From Cytobacillus luteolus (GTDB lineage: Bacteria; Bacillota; Bacilli; Bacillales; Bacillaceae_L): a stretch of 64,000 bases of DNA. The position numbers and the translations under genes are program-made. Shown here in pieces: positions 33,613 to 43,004 of this stretch (position 1 is its first letter; the number at the start of each line of letters is the position of its first letter). The stretch spans positions 1-64,000 of the forward strand of contig NZ_JAGGKM010000004.1 in the NCBI RefSeq assembly GCF_017873715.1. The letters run 5' to 3'. Under the pieces are notes generated by a model. That model worked only from the letters and a program-made list of their open reading frames with translations. It did no database searches and was not told the origin of the DNA.

Positions 33613-34569
33613 TTATAGTAAGTTAGTCTTAGCTAGCCAAGCTCCTCCAATCACACCTGCATCATTTCCTAATGTTGCAATTGAGATTTTTGCCCCAAGT
33701 CCTACACGAGGAAATACATATCGATGAAAATGTTCAGAAACAGACTGAACTAAAATATCTCCAGCCTTAGATACGCCACCACCTAATACAATCTTCTCCG
33801 GATTTAGTCCATTCGCCAAGTTAGCAAGAGCAAAACCTAAATGGAAGCTAATGTAATCAAGAACTTCCTTGGCTAATTCATCCCCGACACTCGCAGCATC
33901 AAATACGTGTTTAGAAGTAATGGTTCCATTACGTTCAAATTCTTCACGTAAAACGCTAGGTCTAGAATGTTCATTTAACTTCTCAATTGTGATACGAACC
34001 ACTCCAGTTGCTGAGGCTATTGTTTCAAGGCAGCCTGATTTGCCACAGTTACAAGGAGCACCACCATCTGTAATGGAGGTTATATGCCCAATTTCACCAG
34101 CAGCACCATTTACACCGTGAACGATATTTCCATTCGCAATAATGCCACCACCTACTCCTGTTCCAAGAGTTACACAGATTAGATCCTTAGACCCTTCACC
34201 CGCACCCTTCCACATTTCACCTATAGCAGCTATGTTCGCATCATTATCGATAATAGCAGACAGTCCTGTTTCAACCTCTAACTGATCCTTTAACGGAAAG
34301 TCCTTCCACCCTAAATTTACAGCTTCATAAACAACACCTGTATCCATATTCACTGGACCAGGTGCTCCCATCCCGATTCCTAGTAGTTTACTCTTAGGTT
34401 GATTTAATTCTTCAAGCTTTGAATCAATCGCCTTTGCTACATCTGTTGTGATTTGTGCTTTATTCGTTGGAATTTCCCATTTTTCAATGATTTCTCCGTA
34501 GTAACTAACGAAGGCCATTTTAATTGTTGTTCCTCCTAGGTCTACCCCTACTAACCACTGGTCTTTCAT
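33613..34569 (-). CDS. glcK: Glucokinase (ROK family)
   Basis: 318 residues. ATP-binding [10 protein letters not shown] at the N-terminus, GAPGPVN, sugar-binding [20 protein letters not shown], and the ROK zinc motif [10 protein letters not shown] (about 172-181). It phosphorylates glucose to glucose-6-phosphate in the cytosol. It is followed in B. subtilis, as here, by the LtaS homolog and preceded by yqgQ. Confidence 0.96.
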   Translation of the reverse strand: MKDQWLVGVDLGGTTIKMAFVSYYGEIIEKWEIPTNKAQITTDVAKAIDSKLEELNQPKSKLLGIGMGAPGPVNMDTGVVYEAVNLGWKDFPLKDQLEVETGLSAIIDNDANIAAIGEMWKGAGEGSKDLICVTLGTGVGGGIIANGNIVHGVNGAAGEIGHITSITDGGAPCNCGKSGCLETIASATGVVRITIEKLNEHSRPSVLREEFERNGTITSKHVFDAASVGDELAKEVLDYISFHLGFALANLANGLNPEKIVLGGGVSKAGDILVQSVSEHFHRYVFPRVGLGAKISIATLGNDAGVIGGAWLAKTNLL

Positions 34570-34617
34570 CTCTAATCATCCTTTATTTAAAATTTTTAGC
34601 TTTTAATGACACTATTA

Positions 34618-34821
34618 TTAATTTAGCTTTTTTGATTCCTTTGCCATTTCTTGACGAAGCAAAAGAATCGCCTTTTGAAACTGTTTTATATCAATCATGT
34701 TTGATTGATAAAGTTCCCTTACCTCTTCTTCCATTAATTCTAAGTCAGCTAGTCTGTCTCCTAGGTAAATATAAGTTCCATAGGTCTTTAGTAACTGTCT
34801 AACATCAAATATGCTATTCAT
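34618..34821 (-). CDS. yqgQ: YqgQ family protein (DUF910)
   Basis: 67 residues, all-helical: VRQLLKTYGTYIYLGDRLADLELMEEE is the DUF910/YqgQ signature; small three-helix bundle suggested to bind nucleic acid. GGGGA precedes the ATG. It lies 48 bases before glcK and is probably co-transcribed with it. Confidence 0.93.
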   Translation of the reverse strand: MNSIFDVRQLLKTYGTYIYLGDRLADLELMEEEVRELYQSNMIDIKQFQKAILLLRQEMAKESKKLN

Positions 34822-34957
34822 ATTTTCCCCTCTTAAGTCGAGTTTCTTCCTATTAATATGTATTATTCAGAGAATTTAAAAATCAGCTACTATTAATACT
34901 CTTCCCATTTAGAGTATTAAAAAACGGAACGATGTGCAAGAGCAGACAGAAAAAAAT

Positions 34958-34984
34958 AAAGAGTGCCGATTAGACACTCTTTAA
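34958..34984 (-). terminator. Terminator after the SpoVAF-like gene
   Basis: AAAGAGTG, loop, CACTCTTT with a following T-run on the minus strand, overlapping the stop codon. Confidence 0.8.
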
Positions 34985-36462
34985 CGATCAGGATCTTCAG
35001 GATGTAATACAGGTGGTCTCTTATTTTTCAAAGGGATTGGCGCTCTGAATAAAACAGAGCGAAATGCACGATAGGAAAATGGAATAAACGGCCAAAAATA
35101 TGGAACATTGAAGGATTTCATTCTAGATAGAAGAATAATCCAGAGAGTAACTGCAATAACAAATCCAACAACATTAAATGCAGCCGCTGCAATCAGGAAG
35201 AAAATCCTAACTATTCGATTGGCAAGGCTTAATTCATAACTAGGGGTAGCAAAAGTCCCAATTGCTACAACTGCAAAGTATAGTACTACTTCATTCGTGA
35301 ATAGTCCAACTTCTACTGCTACTTGTCCAATCAATAAGGCTGCCACTAACCCTAGTGCTGTTGCAAGAGAGGTAGGTGTATGTACAGCTGCCATCCGGAG
35401 CATATCGAGCCCTATCTCAATTAATATAAATTGGACAAATAAAGGGATATTTCCCATTTCATTCGGACCAATGAAGCTTAAATTCTCTGGTAAAAGCTCT
35501 GGGTTTACAGATAATAAGTACCAGATTGGCAGCAGAAATAGTGAAGCCCAAACTGCCACATAACGAACCATACGTAAATAGGCTCCTACCACTGGTTTGT
35601 TTCGATATTCTTCTGCGTGCTGTAAATGATGCCAAAAGGTGGTAGGCGTGATGAGAACACTTGGTGAACCATCAACAAAGATGATAACGTGTCCTTCATA
35701 TAGGTGTGCAGCTGCCGTGTCGGGTCTTTCTGTATAACGTACAACCGGATATGGGTTCCAATGTCTTCCGGAAATAAATTCCTCTATTGTTTTCTCTGCC
35801 ATTGGTAATCCATCTGTATCAATTTTATCAATCGACTTTTTAACCTCATTTACGTGCTCTGGATCTGCAATATCCTCTATGTAGCAAACGACTATGTCTG
35901 TTTTTGAACGTCTTCCGACTTGCAAATATTCCATTCGTAGAGAACGATCTCTAATTCTCCTTCTTGTTAAAGCAGTATTAAATACAATCGTTTCTACAAA
36001 TCCATCTCTAGAGCCGCGAACCACTCTTTCTGTATCAGGTTCTTGTGGTCCCCTAACTGGATAAGTTCTAGCATCTATTATGATCGCTTGATCTAACCCA
36101 TCAACAAGTAAGACAGTTGGGCCAGCTAAGACAGAGTCTACAACATTATCTAAATCATCAACTTTTTCAACTTCAACATAAGGAATATATGTCTTTAGTA
36201 ATTTATCAAGTGTATCTCCTTTTAGACTCTGCTCATCTAGGTTGGCTAGAAACTTCATAATTAGATGAAGGATATCATCCTTAGCAAATCCATCGATTAA
36301 AAACATTGACATGTCTTTACCAGCATATTTCAAATCTAACTGAATCACATCAAAGCTTTTGTCGACACCAAGCCTATCTTTTAAATAGGAAACATTATCT
36401 TGTAAGTTTGATGTCACTGGATGTTTTGGTTGCTCAGTTGTCAATTTTACCACTCCTATCAA
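34981..36462 (-). CDS. SpoVAF/GerA-family germination protein
   Basis: 493 residues, the usual SpoVAF length. An N-terminal cytosolic GerA-A domain has the phrases RGSRDGFVETIVFN and RRRIRDRSLRMEYLQVGRRSKTD. It is followed by five to six membrane helices with the conserved PTPTTFWHHLQ-like and AAVHTPTSLATALG segments. GerA-A family proteins act in the spore inner membrane. SpoVAF normally closes the spoVA operon; here it stands alone between yqgQ and gluP, so it is a relocated spoVAF or a paralog. Confidence 0.88.
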   Translation of the reverse strand: MIGVVKLTTEQPKHPVTSNLQDNVSYLKDRLGVDKSFDVIQLDLKYAGKDMSMFLIDGFAKDDILHLIMKFLANLDEQSLKGDTLDKLLKTYIPYVEVEKVDDLDNVVDSVLAGPTVLLVDGLDQAIIIDARTYPVRGPQEPDTERVVRGSRDGFVETIVFNTALTRRRIRDRSLRMEYLQVGRRSKTDIVVCYIEDIADPEHVNEVKKSIDKIDTDGLPMAEKTIEEFISGRHWNPYPVVRYTERPDTAAAHLYEGHVIIFVDGSPSVLITPTTFWHHLQHAEEYRNKPVVGAYLRMVRYVAVWASLFLLPIWYLLSVNPELLPENLSFIGPNEMGNIPLFVQFILIEIGLDMLRMAAVHTPTSLATALGLVAALLIGQVAVEVGLFTNEVVLYFAVVAIGTFATPSYELSLANRIVRIFFLIAAAAFNVVGFVIAVTLWIILLSRMKSFNVPYFWPFIPFSYRAFRSVLFRAPIPLKNKRPPVLHPEDPDR

Positions 36463-36647
36463 ATCGAAAGAAAGAGGCGCACCTTTCTCACGCTAAACAA
36501 TTGTACGTAGTTCCTTCACGTCCATCTTTGACTTATTTATGGGAATACATACATGAAATGGTAAAGATTGCATAATATTAATTAACCAACAAGAAAATAA
36601 CTATACTACTATTATTTCTTGGGCAATTTCCACTTCCTAGAACACAA

Positions 36648-36704
36648 TAAAAAAAGTGGTGTGAAAATTATTACTCATTTTAAAATAAGCAATAATAACA
36701 CATC
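36648..36704 (-). terminator. Terminator after gluP
   Basis: Long imperfect hairpin AGTGGATGTGTTATTATT...AATAATTTTCACACCACT followed by seven T on the minus strand. Confidence 0.75.
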
Positions 36705-36708
36705 CACT

Positions 36709-37890
36709 CTAAATTCCAAATCCTATAATGAGAAATGAAACCGTTAGTAACACAGTTAAAATAAAATAAAAAACGCTATTTTTATATAACTTTTTCTCTG
36801 GTAATGAAACAATCCCTGAAGCTAGAAAACCACCTATTAATCCCCCAATATGTCCTGCATTATCAATGCCGGGTACGATAAATCCAAATGCTAAATTGAT
36901 GATTATTATAGTAATGATATTGTTGCCCATAGTCCTGAAGAACAGTTTTGGATAGGACATTCCAAAAAATAATAAGGCTCCAAATAATCCAAATATTGCC
37001 CCAGAGGCACCGGCTGAAATAGATGAACTAAATATAAAACTCCCCAAACTTCCAGCAAATCCGGCAAAAATATACAAAATTAAAAAACGAGTCCTACCAA
37101 AAATACGTTCAACTGCACTTCCAAGAAAATAGAGAGCAAGTGTGTTCATTAATAAATGGAAGATTCCTATATGTAATACAATAGGTGTGAAAAATCGCCA
37201 CCATTCTCCATTTAATATTAAGTTATTTTCTTTTGCACCAAACGCTAATAGTGTATCTATGTTTGTACTTCCTCCGCGTAGTTCAAGAAGTACATACATA
37301 ATGAGCTGTATTGTGATAAAAAAATAGGTGAAAAATGGTTTACTATATTGGAAAATACGTTGTTCACTTTTAATCCTTCTTTGTGTTTCCTGTAGCACTT
37401 CCCTTTTCAATGCCTCAATGCCGCTAGTATCAATTAGAGGACCAGGGGTATTTTTGAAGTCTTCAATTGAGAAATCTGCTAAAAGTTGTGGTCGACTATC
37501 TTCTTTTGCTGAATCCGCGTGAAGAAGGAAGGTTTTCATATTTATTTTTGTTCGATTATCTTTGATATGTAAAGGTTCTTCAAGTCTATTTTGATAATCA
37601 TCAACAGGTGGGTAGGTGGACACATATATATTAGCTACGTCTATCTTTTTAAGACCAAGTTGCTTACTAACACTTCTAACTTTTTGAAGGGTATTCTCCA
37701 TGTCTCGTTGCATCCAATTTCCCCAGTCTAAATCATAACGTAGTATGCGAACTAACTTAGGTAAATCCCGTTCAGATGATTCTAGCCATATTTCCTGACT
37801 TGTTGTTGATATCTGCAATACTCGGTATTCCTTTTCAAGAACCAACGTTCTAGTCAGCTTCCAAAAGGTATAATCTTGTCTAAAAACCAT
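36709..37890 (-). CDS. gluP: Rhomboid intramembrane protease GluP (YqgP)
   Basis: 393 residues. A cytosolic N-terminal domain (1-175) of YqgP type precedes the six-helix rhomboid core. Catalytic Ser lies in GASGAIFG, His in NAGHIGGLIGG, and HIGIFHLLMN is the conserved HxxxxHxxxN-like block. B. subtilis GluP (about 507 residues) carries C-terminal TPR repeats; here the protein ends after the last helix (FLIIGFGI), so these are absent. GluP works in membrane protein quality control and cleaves a magnesium transporter. Confidence 0.93.
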   Translation of the reverse strand: MVFRQDYTFWKLTRTLVLEKEYRVLQISTTSQEIWLESSERDLPKLVRILRYDLDWGNWMQRDMENTLQKVRSVSKQLGLKKIDVANIYVSTYPPVDDYQNRLEEPLHIKDNRTKINMKTFLLHADSAKEDSRPQLLADFSIEDFKNTPGPLIDTSGIEALKREVLQETQRRIKSEQRIFQYSKPFFTYFFITIQLIMYVLLELRGGSTNIDTLLAFGAKENNLILNGEWWRFFTPIVLHIGIFHLLMNTLALYFLGSAVERIFGRTRFLILYIFAGFAGSLGSFIFSSSISAGASGAIFGLFGALLFFGMSYPKLFFRTMGNNIITIIIINLAFGFIVPGIDNAGHIGGLIGGFLASGIVSLPEKKLYKNSVFYFILTVLLTVSFLIIGFGI

Positions 37891-37904
37891 TAGTTCCCCC
37901 CTTT

Positions 37905-38621
37905 CTATTTTAACAATAGATTGGATAATTCAGAAACACTTCTAACCTCTATGCTGGTCCCTTTTTGCATAACAGGTTTTTCATTCCTTGTATTAAAATA
38001 TATAGCATCCCACTTTGCGTTGGTCGCACCTTCAACATCGAGTTCCCAGGAATCACCTACATACACACACCGATCATTTTTTGTACCAAGTCTTTCTTTT
38101 GCAATATCAAAGATTTGAGCAGATGGCTTCGCTACTTTAACTGCGTCTGAAATGATAATACTTTCAAAAAAAGGATATAGTCCCGCCTTCTTAAGCTTGT
38201 TATATTGTATTTCGCTATTACCATTAGTTATGATTCCTAGTTTCTTACCACTCAATTTAAGCCACTCTAACATGGTCTCTATACCTTTGAAGGGGACTAC
38301 AAATTGGGCAACATGTTTATGAAACAATTCTTGCAGCCGGTCGGCTTGATGAATAGTAGTTCGAATTCCCAGTTCTTCCATGGATGAAATAAATCTTGCT
38401 CTTCTGTATTCTTGTCTACTCATTGCTTTTTGTGAATATGCAGGCCAGTATAAATCACAATATTTTTTAAAGATTGTAAACCACTGTGTAATAGAAATCT
38501 CTTGCTGGCTTTTATTTTCGGCTAATAACAAAGCAAGGCAGTATGTCATTGTTCTTTCAAATGTTTTTTCATAATTAATGATTGTATTATCAAGGTCAAA
38601 GCAAATGATTTCCCATTTCAT
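37905..38621 (-). CDS. HAD-superfamily hydrolase
   Basis: 238 residues. Motif I FDLDNTII (nucleophile Asp near residue 8), motif II ITNGNSE, motif III Lys in KKAGL/AKPS, motif IV GDSWELDVEGA. The helical cap lies between 20 and 90 (subfamily IA). A cytosolic phosphatase, substrate unknown. It lies 14 bases upstream of gluP in the same direction, so the two are probably co-transcribed. Confidence 0.9.
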   Translation of the reverse strand: MKWEIICFDLDNTIINYEKTFERTMTYCLALLLAENKSQQEISITQWFTIFKKYCDLYWPAYSQKAMSRQEYRRARFISSMEELGIRTTIHQADRLQELFHKHVAQFVVPFKGIETMLEWLKLSGKKLGIITNGNSEIQYNKLKKAGLYPFFESIIISDAVKVAKPSAQIFDIAKERLGTKNDRCVYVGDSWELDVEGATNAKWDAIYFNTRNEKPVMQKGTSIEVRSVSELSNLLLK

Positions 38622-38752
38622 TTCTACCTTTTCCCTTCAATTAAAGGTTAAGTAATATACAAAGGTGTTATTCGGTAGAATAACATAACTCTGGACATAG
38701 GTCATTTTCCAGCAGTATTACAATAAATCCTAAGCTTTAACTGATCTATTTA

Positions 38753-38808
38753 TAAAAAAATTGGGCTTTCGATTAAAGAGTTGTAAGTTCGTCTTTAGTC
38801 GAAAGCCT
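38753..38808 (-). terminator. Terminator after the yqgO-like gene
   Basis: GGCTTTCGACTAAAGA...TCTTTAATCGAAAGCC, then a T-rich run on the minus strand. Confidence 0.85.
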
Positions 38809-38821
38809 TTGTTGGAGTTTT

Positions 38822-39004
38822 TTAGTAACGAAATGCCTGTCTCATAAAGCGATCTCGTAAGAAAGGAATATTCATTGCAATCGAGACAAAATATCTTCGT
38901 ATGGATGGGTTACCAAGTAAGCCATTCATTATCTTATAACGGTAACGGTAAAAAGCGTATACTCCTCCGAGTATAACAAAGAGTCTTGTAATACCATTTA
39001 ACAT
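38822..39004 (-). CDS. yqgO: Small membrane-associated protein (YqgO-like)
   Basis: 60 residues: one N-terminal hydrophobic helix (about 6-20) and a basic amphipathic remainder with RRYFVSIAMNIPFLRDR. GGAGGGATATACG before ATG. Size and position between the formyl-THF cyclo-ligase and gluP match B. subtilis YqgO, but I identify it mainly by synteny. Function unknown. Confidence 0.65.
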   Translation of the reverse strand: MLNGITRLFVILGGVYAFYRYRYKIMNGLLGNPSIRRYFVSIAMNIPFLRDRFMRQAFRY

Positions 39005-39097
39005 CGTATATCCCTCCTCATCTTATTTTTTGAAGTTTCACCTTTTTTTATACTGAACGAAGGCTGGCAAAACTTTAAGAAATGGAGGGAGTTAAAC

Positions 39098-39892
39098 TTA
39101 CATTAAAAATAAGAACGAGATAAGACCCGCAATGATGGCTGAAAATAAAATAGATAGGAAATTAACTAAATCATTATTTATAGCCGGGTACCCTTTATGT
39201 TGAACAGTTCTACAATCACAGTGAATGGTCTTTTCTGTTTCAACATTACAAACGTTACACTTGAAACTTACCTGGACTGTTGCCCCTAAAAGTGTATCCA
39301 TGATATTACCGGCAAAACCAACAAAAACTAATAGTACGGTTATGTAGATCGTTACGTCCCAGTACAAGTAAGACAAAAGACAAATAAATATAGACCCAAA
39401 CAAGGCAGCAATTGTCCCTAAACTGGATACAGCACCAGATGTACCAGGATCCACTTGCTTAAGGCTAGTAATCAAAAATGGTCTTTTTTTACTTAATGAA
39501 CCTATTTCAGATGCCCAAGTATCAGCGTTAGCTGCAGCGATTGATGCAATAAATGCAGAAAACAACATCGGTGAAGGAAAAACAGCCATTGCTATTCCTA
39601 GAATGGCAGGTACACCGCCATTAGCCATCACTTGAACACCATCCCGCTGCTCTCCTTTTTCAATCTTTCCGGAAATATGTTTTTCTTTATAATCACTTTT
39701 ATATTTACTCCACAGACTTGAGCTTGCAAAAAAAGCCCCTAATAGCATCAATCCACCATACCCAAAACCGATTGCAACAGAAATTCCTACAAGTGTCGTT
39801 GCAAAACCACCTAATTTAGTTAAGGATTTTAATTTATATCCAATAACCGCAACAATTACGCTAAGAATAGAAGGTAGAATGAGCTCACTCAT
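39098..39892 (-). CDS. DUF92 membrane protein
   Basis: 264 residues with six or seven hydrophobic segments. ANADTWASEIGSLSKKRPFLIT and PGTSGAVSSLGT are the DUF92/TMEM19 signature; a CNVC...CDC cysteine cluster lies in the region after residue 210. In phototrophs a DUF92 domain is the phytol-phosphate kinase VTE6, so an isoprenoid-phosphate role is conceivable but unproven. It overlaps the cyclo-ligase gene by 8 bases. Confidence 0.85.
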   Translation of the reverse strand: MSELILPSILSVIVAVIGYKLKSLTKLGGFATTLVGISVAIGFGYGGLMLLGAFFASSSLWSKYKSDYKEKHISGKIEKGEQRDGVQVMANGGVPAILGIAMAVFPSPMLFSAFIASIAAANADTWASEIGSLSKKRPFLITSLKQVDPGTSGAVSSLGTIAALFGSIFICLLSYLYWDVTIYITVLLVFVGFAGNIMDTLLGATVQVSFKCNVCNVETEKTIHCDCRTVQHKGYPAINNDLVNFLSILFSAIIAGLISFLFLM

Positions 39893-40457
39893 GGCAGTTT
39901 ATTACCTGTGTGGTGGTAACAATCTTATTTACAGGCAAATCAAAAGATTCAATTGGAAGTTCATCTATAAACTGAATTGGGAAAGCCAGGGCTACCGTAG
40001 TCCCTTTATATGCTTCCAAGTACCGATCATAATAACCCCCACCATGTCCTAGTCGATAACCTTTAGCTGTAAAGTATAACCCAGGTACAAATAGAAGTTG
40101 GATTTCATCTTGATTCACTTCTTTTGTCAAAGCCTCAATAGGTTCCTTTAATCCAAAGTAGACAACCTCTAATTGATCAAAGGAGGTTATTTCGTGAAAT
40201 GTCATTGTCTTAGTAGCTGGATGGCACTTCGGGACGACAACTCTCTTATTAGAATTCCATGCTTCTTTAATAAGCTCTAAAGTATTTGGTTCGATTTCCC
40301 CTGAGATTGTTATTCCAATGGTATCAGACTGAATCCACTCATCCATTTTCACTACATTCTCTGTAATATCAGCTGATAACATTAAACGAGACTGTTCAGA
40401 TAGTGATAAAATCTCATCTTTAATCTCCGCACGTAGCTGTTTTTTCGTTTTCACCAA
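39885..40457 (-). CDS. yqgN: 5-formyltetrahydrofolate cyclo-ligase
   Basis: 190 residues. Converts 5-formyl-THF to 5,10-methenyl-THF with ATP. An N-terminal K-R-rich helix (KKQLRAEIKDEI), phosphate-binding VPKCHPATKTM, and the C-terminal YRLGHGGGYYDRYL motif are diagnostic. Links one-carbon metabolism with the glycine system at the other end of the window, though not by operon. Confidence 0.95.
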   Translation of the reverse strand: MVKTKKQLRAEIKDEILSLSEQSRLMLSADITENVVKMDEWIQSDTIGITISGEIEPNTLELIKEAWNSNKRVVVPKCHPATKTMTFHEITSFDQLEVVYFGLKEPIEALTKEVNQDEIQLLFVPGLYFTAKGYRLGHGGGYYDRYLEAYKGTTVALAFPIQFIDELPIESFDLPVNKIVTTTQVINCHE

Positions 40458-40755
40458 CTACACCCCCTGACTTATCTAAAATAATTTTATCATAATTAGC
40501 TAAATATGAAGGACATGAAGTTTGGGAAATTTTATAATTTGTGGTATCGAACTCGTTTGCTCAACTGTTTTGAACCTGTCCGTGTCACCTCTTGATTCGG
40601 ACATGTTTGGATTAGGTTAAACTAAACCTTATCAAAAATAAAATAGATTTTGACCAAAAACCACTCCTTAAGGATGGAAAAGGCTAGATGAGATGATTCA
40701 TTGGAATTATTAAATGTCTATGTTGTGAATGTTCTATTAGATAGGAGAGGGGTGT

Positions 40756-41415
40756 ATGGGATTTGAAGAAGAATATCTGGCCTTTTTAAATACTCACTTA
40801 CAGGCAAGAACCGGTGAACGGTTGCGGCGCCTACAAGAAGGTCACCAACAGGCCGAAATGTTGTTTTTGAAGCAAGTGTGGTGGCCATTTACAAATTTAA
40901 GTATCTTCATCCTGAATATGAAGTTGATGATTTCAAGGATGGCAAGAGGTATTTGGATTTTGCTTATATTCGTCCTGGTATCCGGATTTGCTTAGACGTC
41001 GACGGATATGGTTTTCACCTAAAAAACATCAGCAGATGGCAATTTTCCGACAACCTAGACCGACAAAACCAACTGGTGATTGATAAATGGACCGTGATCC
41101 GCTTTTCTTTTGACCAAGTAAAAGAGAACCCCCGTAGATGCCAACAGGTTGTTCAGCAAGTGATAGGGTCGATGGCTAGGTGATGAGCTGGACCAGACAT
41201 CTCTGTCCTTACTTGAAAAGGAAGTACTTAGGCTTGTGATTCGAAAAGGAAAAGACATAACCCCAACAGAAGTCGAGAAGTATTTAAAGCTAAGTGACAA
41301 GACGGTAAAAAAAGTACTTACTCAACTAGTCGAAAAAAAGATGCTAGTTCCTGCATCTGGAACAATGAGGATTCGCTCTTATCGATTAGGGAGGCAGGTT
41401 AATGACCCGGTTTGA
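40756..41415 (+). pseudogene. Frameshifted DNA-binding-like protein
   Basis: Three consecutive frames together encode one protein of about 220 residues. Frame 1 starts MGFEEEYLAFLNTHL and runs to QVWWP (about 40889). After a one-base loss, frame 2 reads YKFKYLHPEYEVDDFKDGKRYLDFAYIRPGIRI...WTVIRFSFDQVKENPRRCQQ. After an extra base near 41172, frame 3 reads WLGDELDQ...LEKEVLRLVIRKG and ends in a winged-helix-like ITPTEVEKYLKLSDKTVKKVLTQLVEKK. The middle part resembles DUF559/endonuclease-like domains in a Bacillus protein family I recall. Two frameshifts indicate decay, unless they are sequencing errors. Confidence 0.8.
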
Positions 41416-41419
41416 TTAA

Positions 41420-41615
41420 TAGATGGAAGAATTCCGCTTAATTTAGTAATTTTAATATAAATAGCTCAAATAGACGGAGAAATTCCGCTTATTGACTCAA
41501 AAAACGTGAAATTGTGGTAGTTTGCCTTGAATAAACGGAAAATCTCCACTTATTTACCTCGAAACGAGTTCCATTCTGTATTTAGCCGGAAAATCTCCAC
41601 TTAATTTTCTATATG
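41420..41615. repeat. Four degenerate short repeats, GGAaAATnTCCrCTTA type
   Basis: ATGGAAGAATTCCGCTTAA (41422), GACGGAGAAATTCCGCTTAT (41474), AACGGAAAATCTCCACTTAT (41534) and GCCGGAAAATCTCCACTTAA (41586) recur about every 52-60 bases. No gene is seen between 41416 and 41759. It may be a remnant of a dispersed intergenic repeat family. Confidence 0.7.
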
Positions 41616-41759
41616 GTTTCAGCAATCAAAATGAGAGATGAGCACCTCACTTTAATGCGTCAGAAGAACCTGTCTATACGTTTGACAAACCCTACCTGAA
41701 CCTATCCAAATAACCTCTCAATACGGATTCGTTACTCAAAACACCAACTATCGAACAAT

Positions 41760-41793
41760 AAAAAAAACAGTAGGAATTAAATTCCTACTGCTT
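41760..41793 (-). terminator. Terminator after rpmG
   Basis: AGTAGGAATT/AATTCCTACT stem followed by eight T on the minus strand. Confidence 0.9.
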
Positions 41794-41941
41794 ACTTTGT
41801 TTCACGGTGAAGAGTTACCTTTTTCAATCTTGGGCTGTATTTTTTCATCTCAAGACGATCTGGGTTATTACGCTTATTTTTAGTTGTAATATAGTTACGA
41901 TCACCAGTTTCTGTGCAAGCTAAAGTGATTTTAACACGCAT
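41792..41941 (-). CDS. rpmG: 50S ribosomal protein L33
   Basis: 49 residues: [18 protein letters not shown] and [17 protein letters not shown] are the L33 signature. It has a single Cys (ACTE) where zinc-binding paralogs have a CxxC pair at this place, so it is the zinc-independent type. GGAGGGATATAACG precedes the ATG. Monocistronic. Confidence 0.97.
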   Translation of the reverse strand: MRVKITLACTETGDRNYITTKNKRNNPDRLEMKKYSPRLKKVTLHRETK

Positions 41942-42161
41942 CGTTATATCCCTCCAAACACATGTAAATTGAACTCATCTATAAAGATGATTTTTTAGAT
42001 TGGATTTGAACTTATCTACCCTCCGAATACAGTATAATCTTAGGTAAAAAGACCATACTGAAAGCTCGGACAATCGAAAGCTTCAATCAGACTTAATTAT
42101 CATATCATTTTTCTTGTCGAAATGCCAGTTTATTTTTTTCTACATTATAATTACCTTGTAT

Positions 42162-42998
42162 TTATTTTTTATGACTCATACGTAATGCCGTAAACATGGA
42201 CTTATTTATACGAACTTTATATTTTTTTTGAGTCATCCTTCTTCTTATAAACCCATATGTAGGTGGTTTTCCTACAACTTTAACTTTTACCTTACTCTCT
42301 AGTAAATCAAGCTCAGTTTGCCTATAGCGTTCATAACATCCTATATCAGACCAATATCCATTACAGAGAAAGCCGTATAGTCCCTCTTTATTCTCGATTA
42401 ACTTCGGAAATAGATCGTGACTAAAATCATAAAATGTTTCACTACCCCAATAAGAGAATATATTAGGGCTTACAATATAAATCCCAGTATTAACTGTGTT
42501 AGTAAAAACATCTTCCCATTCAAGTGGCTTCTCTAAAAATCGACACACTATTCCTTTGTCATCTGTCTGTACTAAACCATACTGCAAGGGGTTTTCTACC
42601 TCTTTTAATAAGATTGTTAAAAGTGCACCTTTCTCTAAATGATACTGAATCGCTTCAGTTAAATTAATGTCTGTTAGGATATCACCACTAACTACAATAA
42701 ACGGTTCGTTTAAGAAATCTTTAGCATTTTGTATACCACCAGCTGTCCCCATTGGCTGGTTTTCATGAAAATAAGATAATGATACACCGAGCCTACTTCC
42801 ATCACCAAAGTAATCTTTTATGTTTTTACTTAAATAGTGGGTTGTTATGGCTATGCTAGTTATTCCATGTTGTTTCAATAAATCAATGCTGTATTCCATC
42901 ACAGGCTTATTTAAAAGAGGCACCATGGGCTTTGGTAGATTATCTGTTAGAGGTCGTAATCTTTTACCTTTCCCACCGGCGATAATGACACCCTTCAT
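42162..42998 (-). CDS. NDP-sugar pyrophosphorylase family nucleotidyltransferase
   Basis: 278 residues with the signature GVIIAGGKGKRLRPLTDNLPKP at the N-terminus, a GTAGGIQNA sugar-binding block near 86 and VSGDILTDI near 103. It makes an NDP-sugar from NTP and sugar-1-phosphate; mannose-1-P guanylyltransferase and glucose-1-P thymidylyl/adenylyltransferase are both possible. It is shorter than GlgC, with a basic C-terminal tail. It lies 6 bases after the glycosyltransferase, so the two form an operon and probably one pathway. Confidence 0.9.
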   Translation of the reverse strand: MKGVIIAGGKGKRLRPLTDNLPKPMVPLLNKPVMEYSIDLLKQHGITSIAITTHYLSKNIKDYFGDGSRLGVSLSYFHENQPMGTAGGIQNAKDFLNEPFIVVSGDILTDINLTEAIQYHLEKGALLTILLKEVENPLQYGLVQTDDKGIVCRFLEKPLEWEDVFTNTVNTGIYIVSPNIFSYWGSETFYDFSHDLFPKLIENKEGLYGFLCNGYWSDIGCYERYRQTELDLLESKVKVKVVGKPPTYGFIRRRMTQKKYKVRINKSMFTALRMSHKK

Positions 42999-43004
42999 GT
43001 ATCT

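Noticed and set aside
41420-41615. Possible CRISPR array
   Set aside because: The repeats are short and degenerate, spacing varies, and there are no cas genes.
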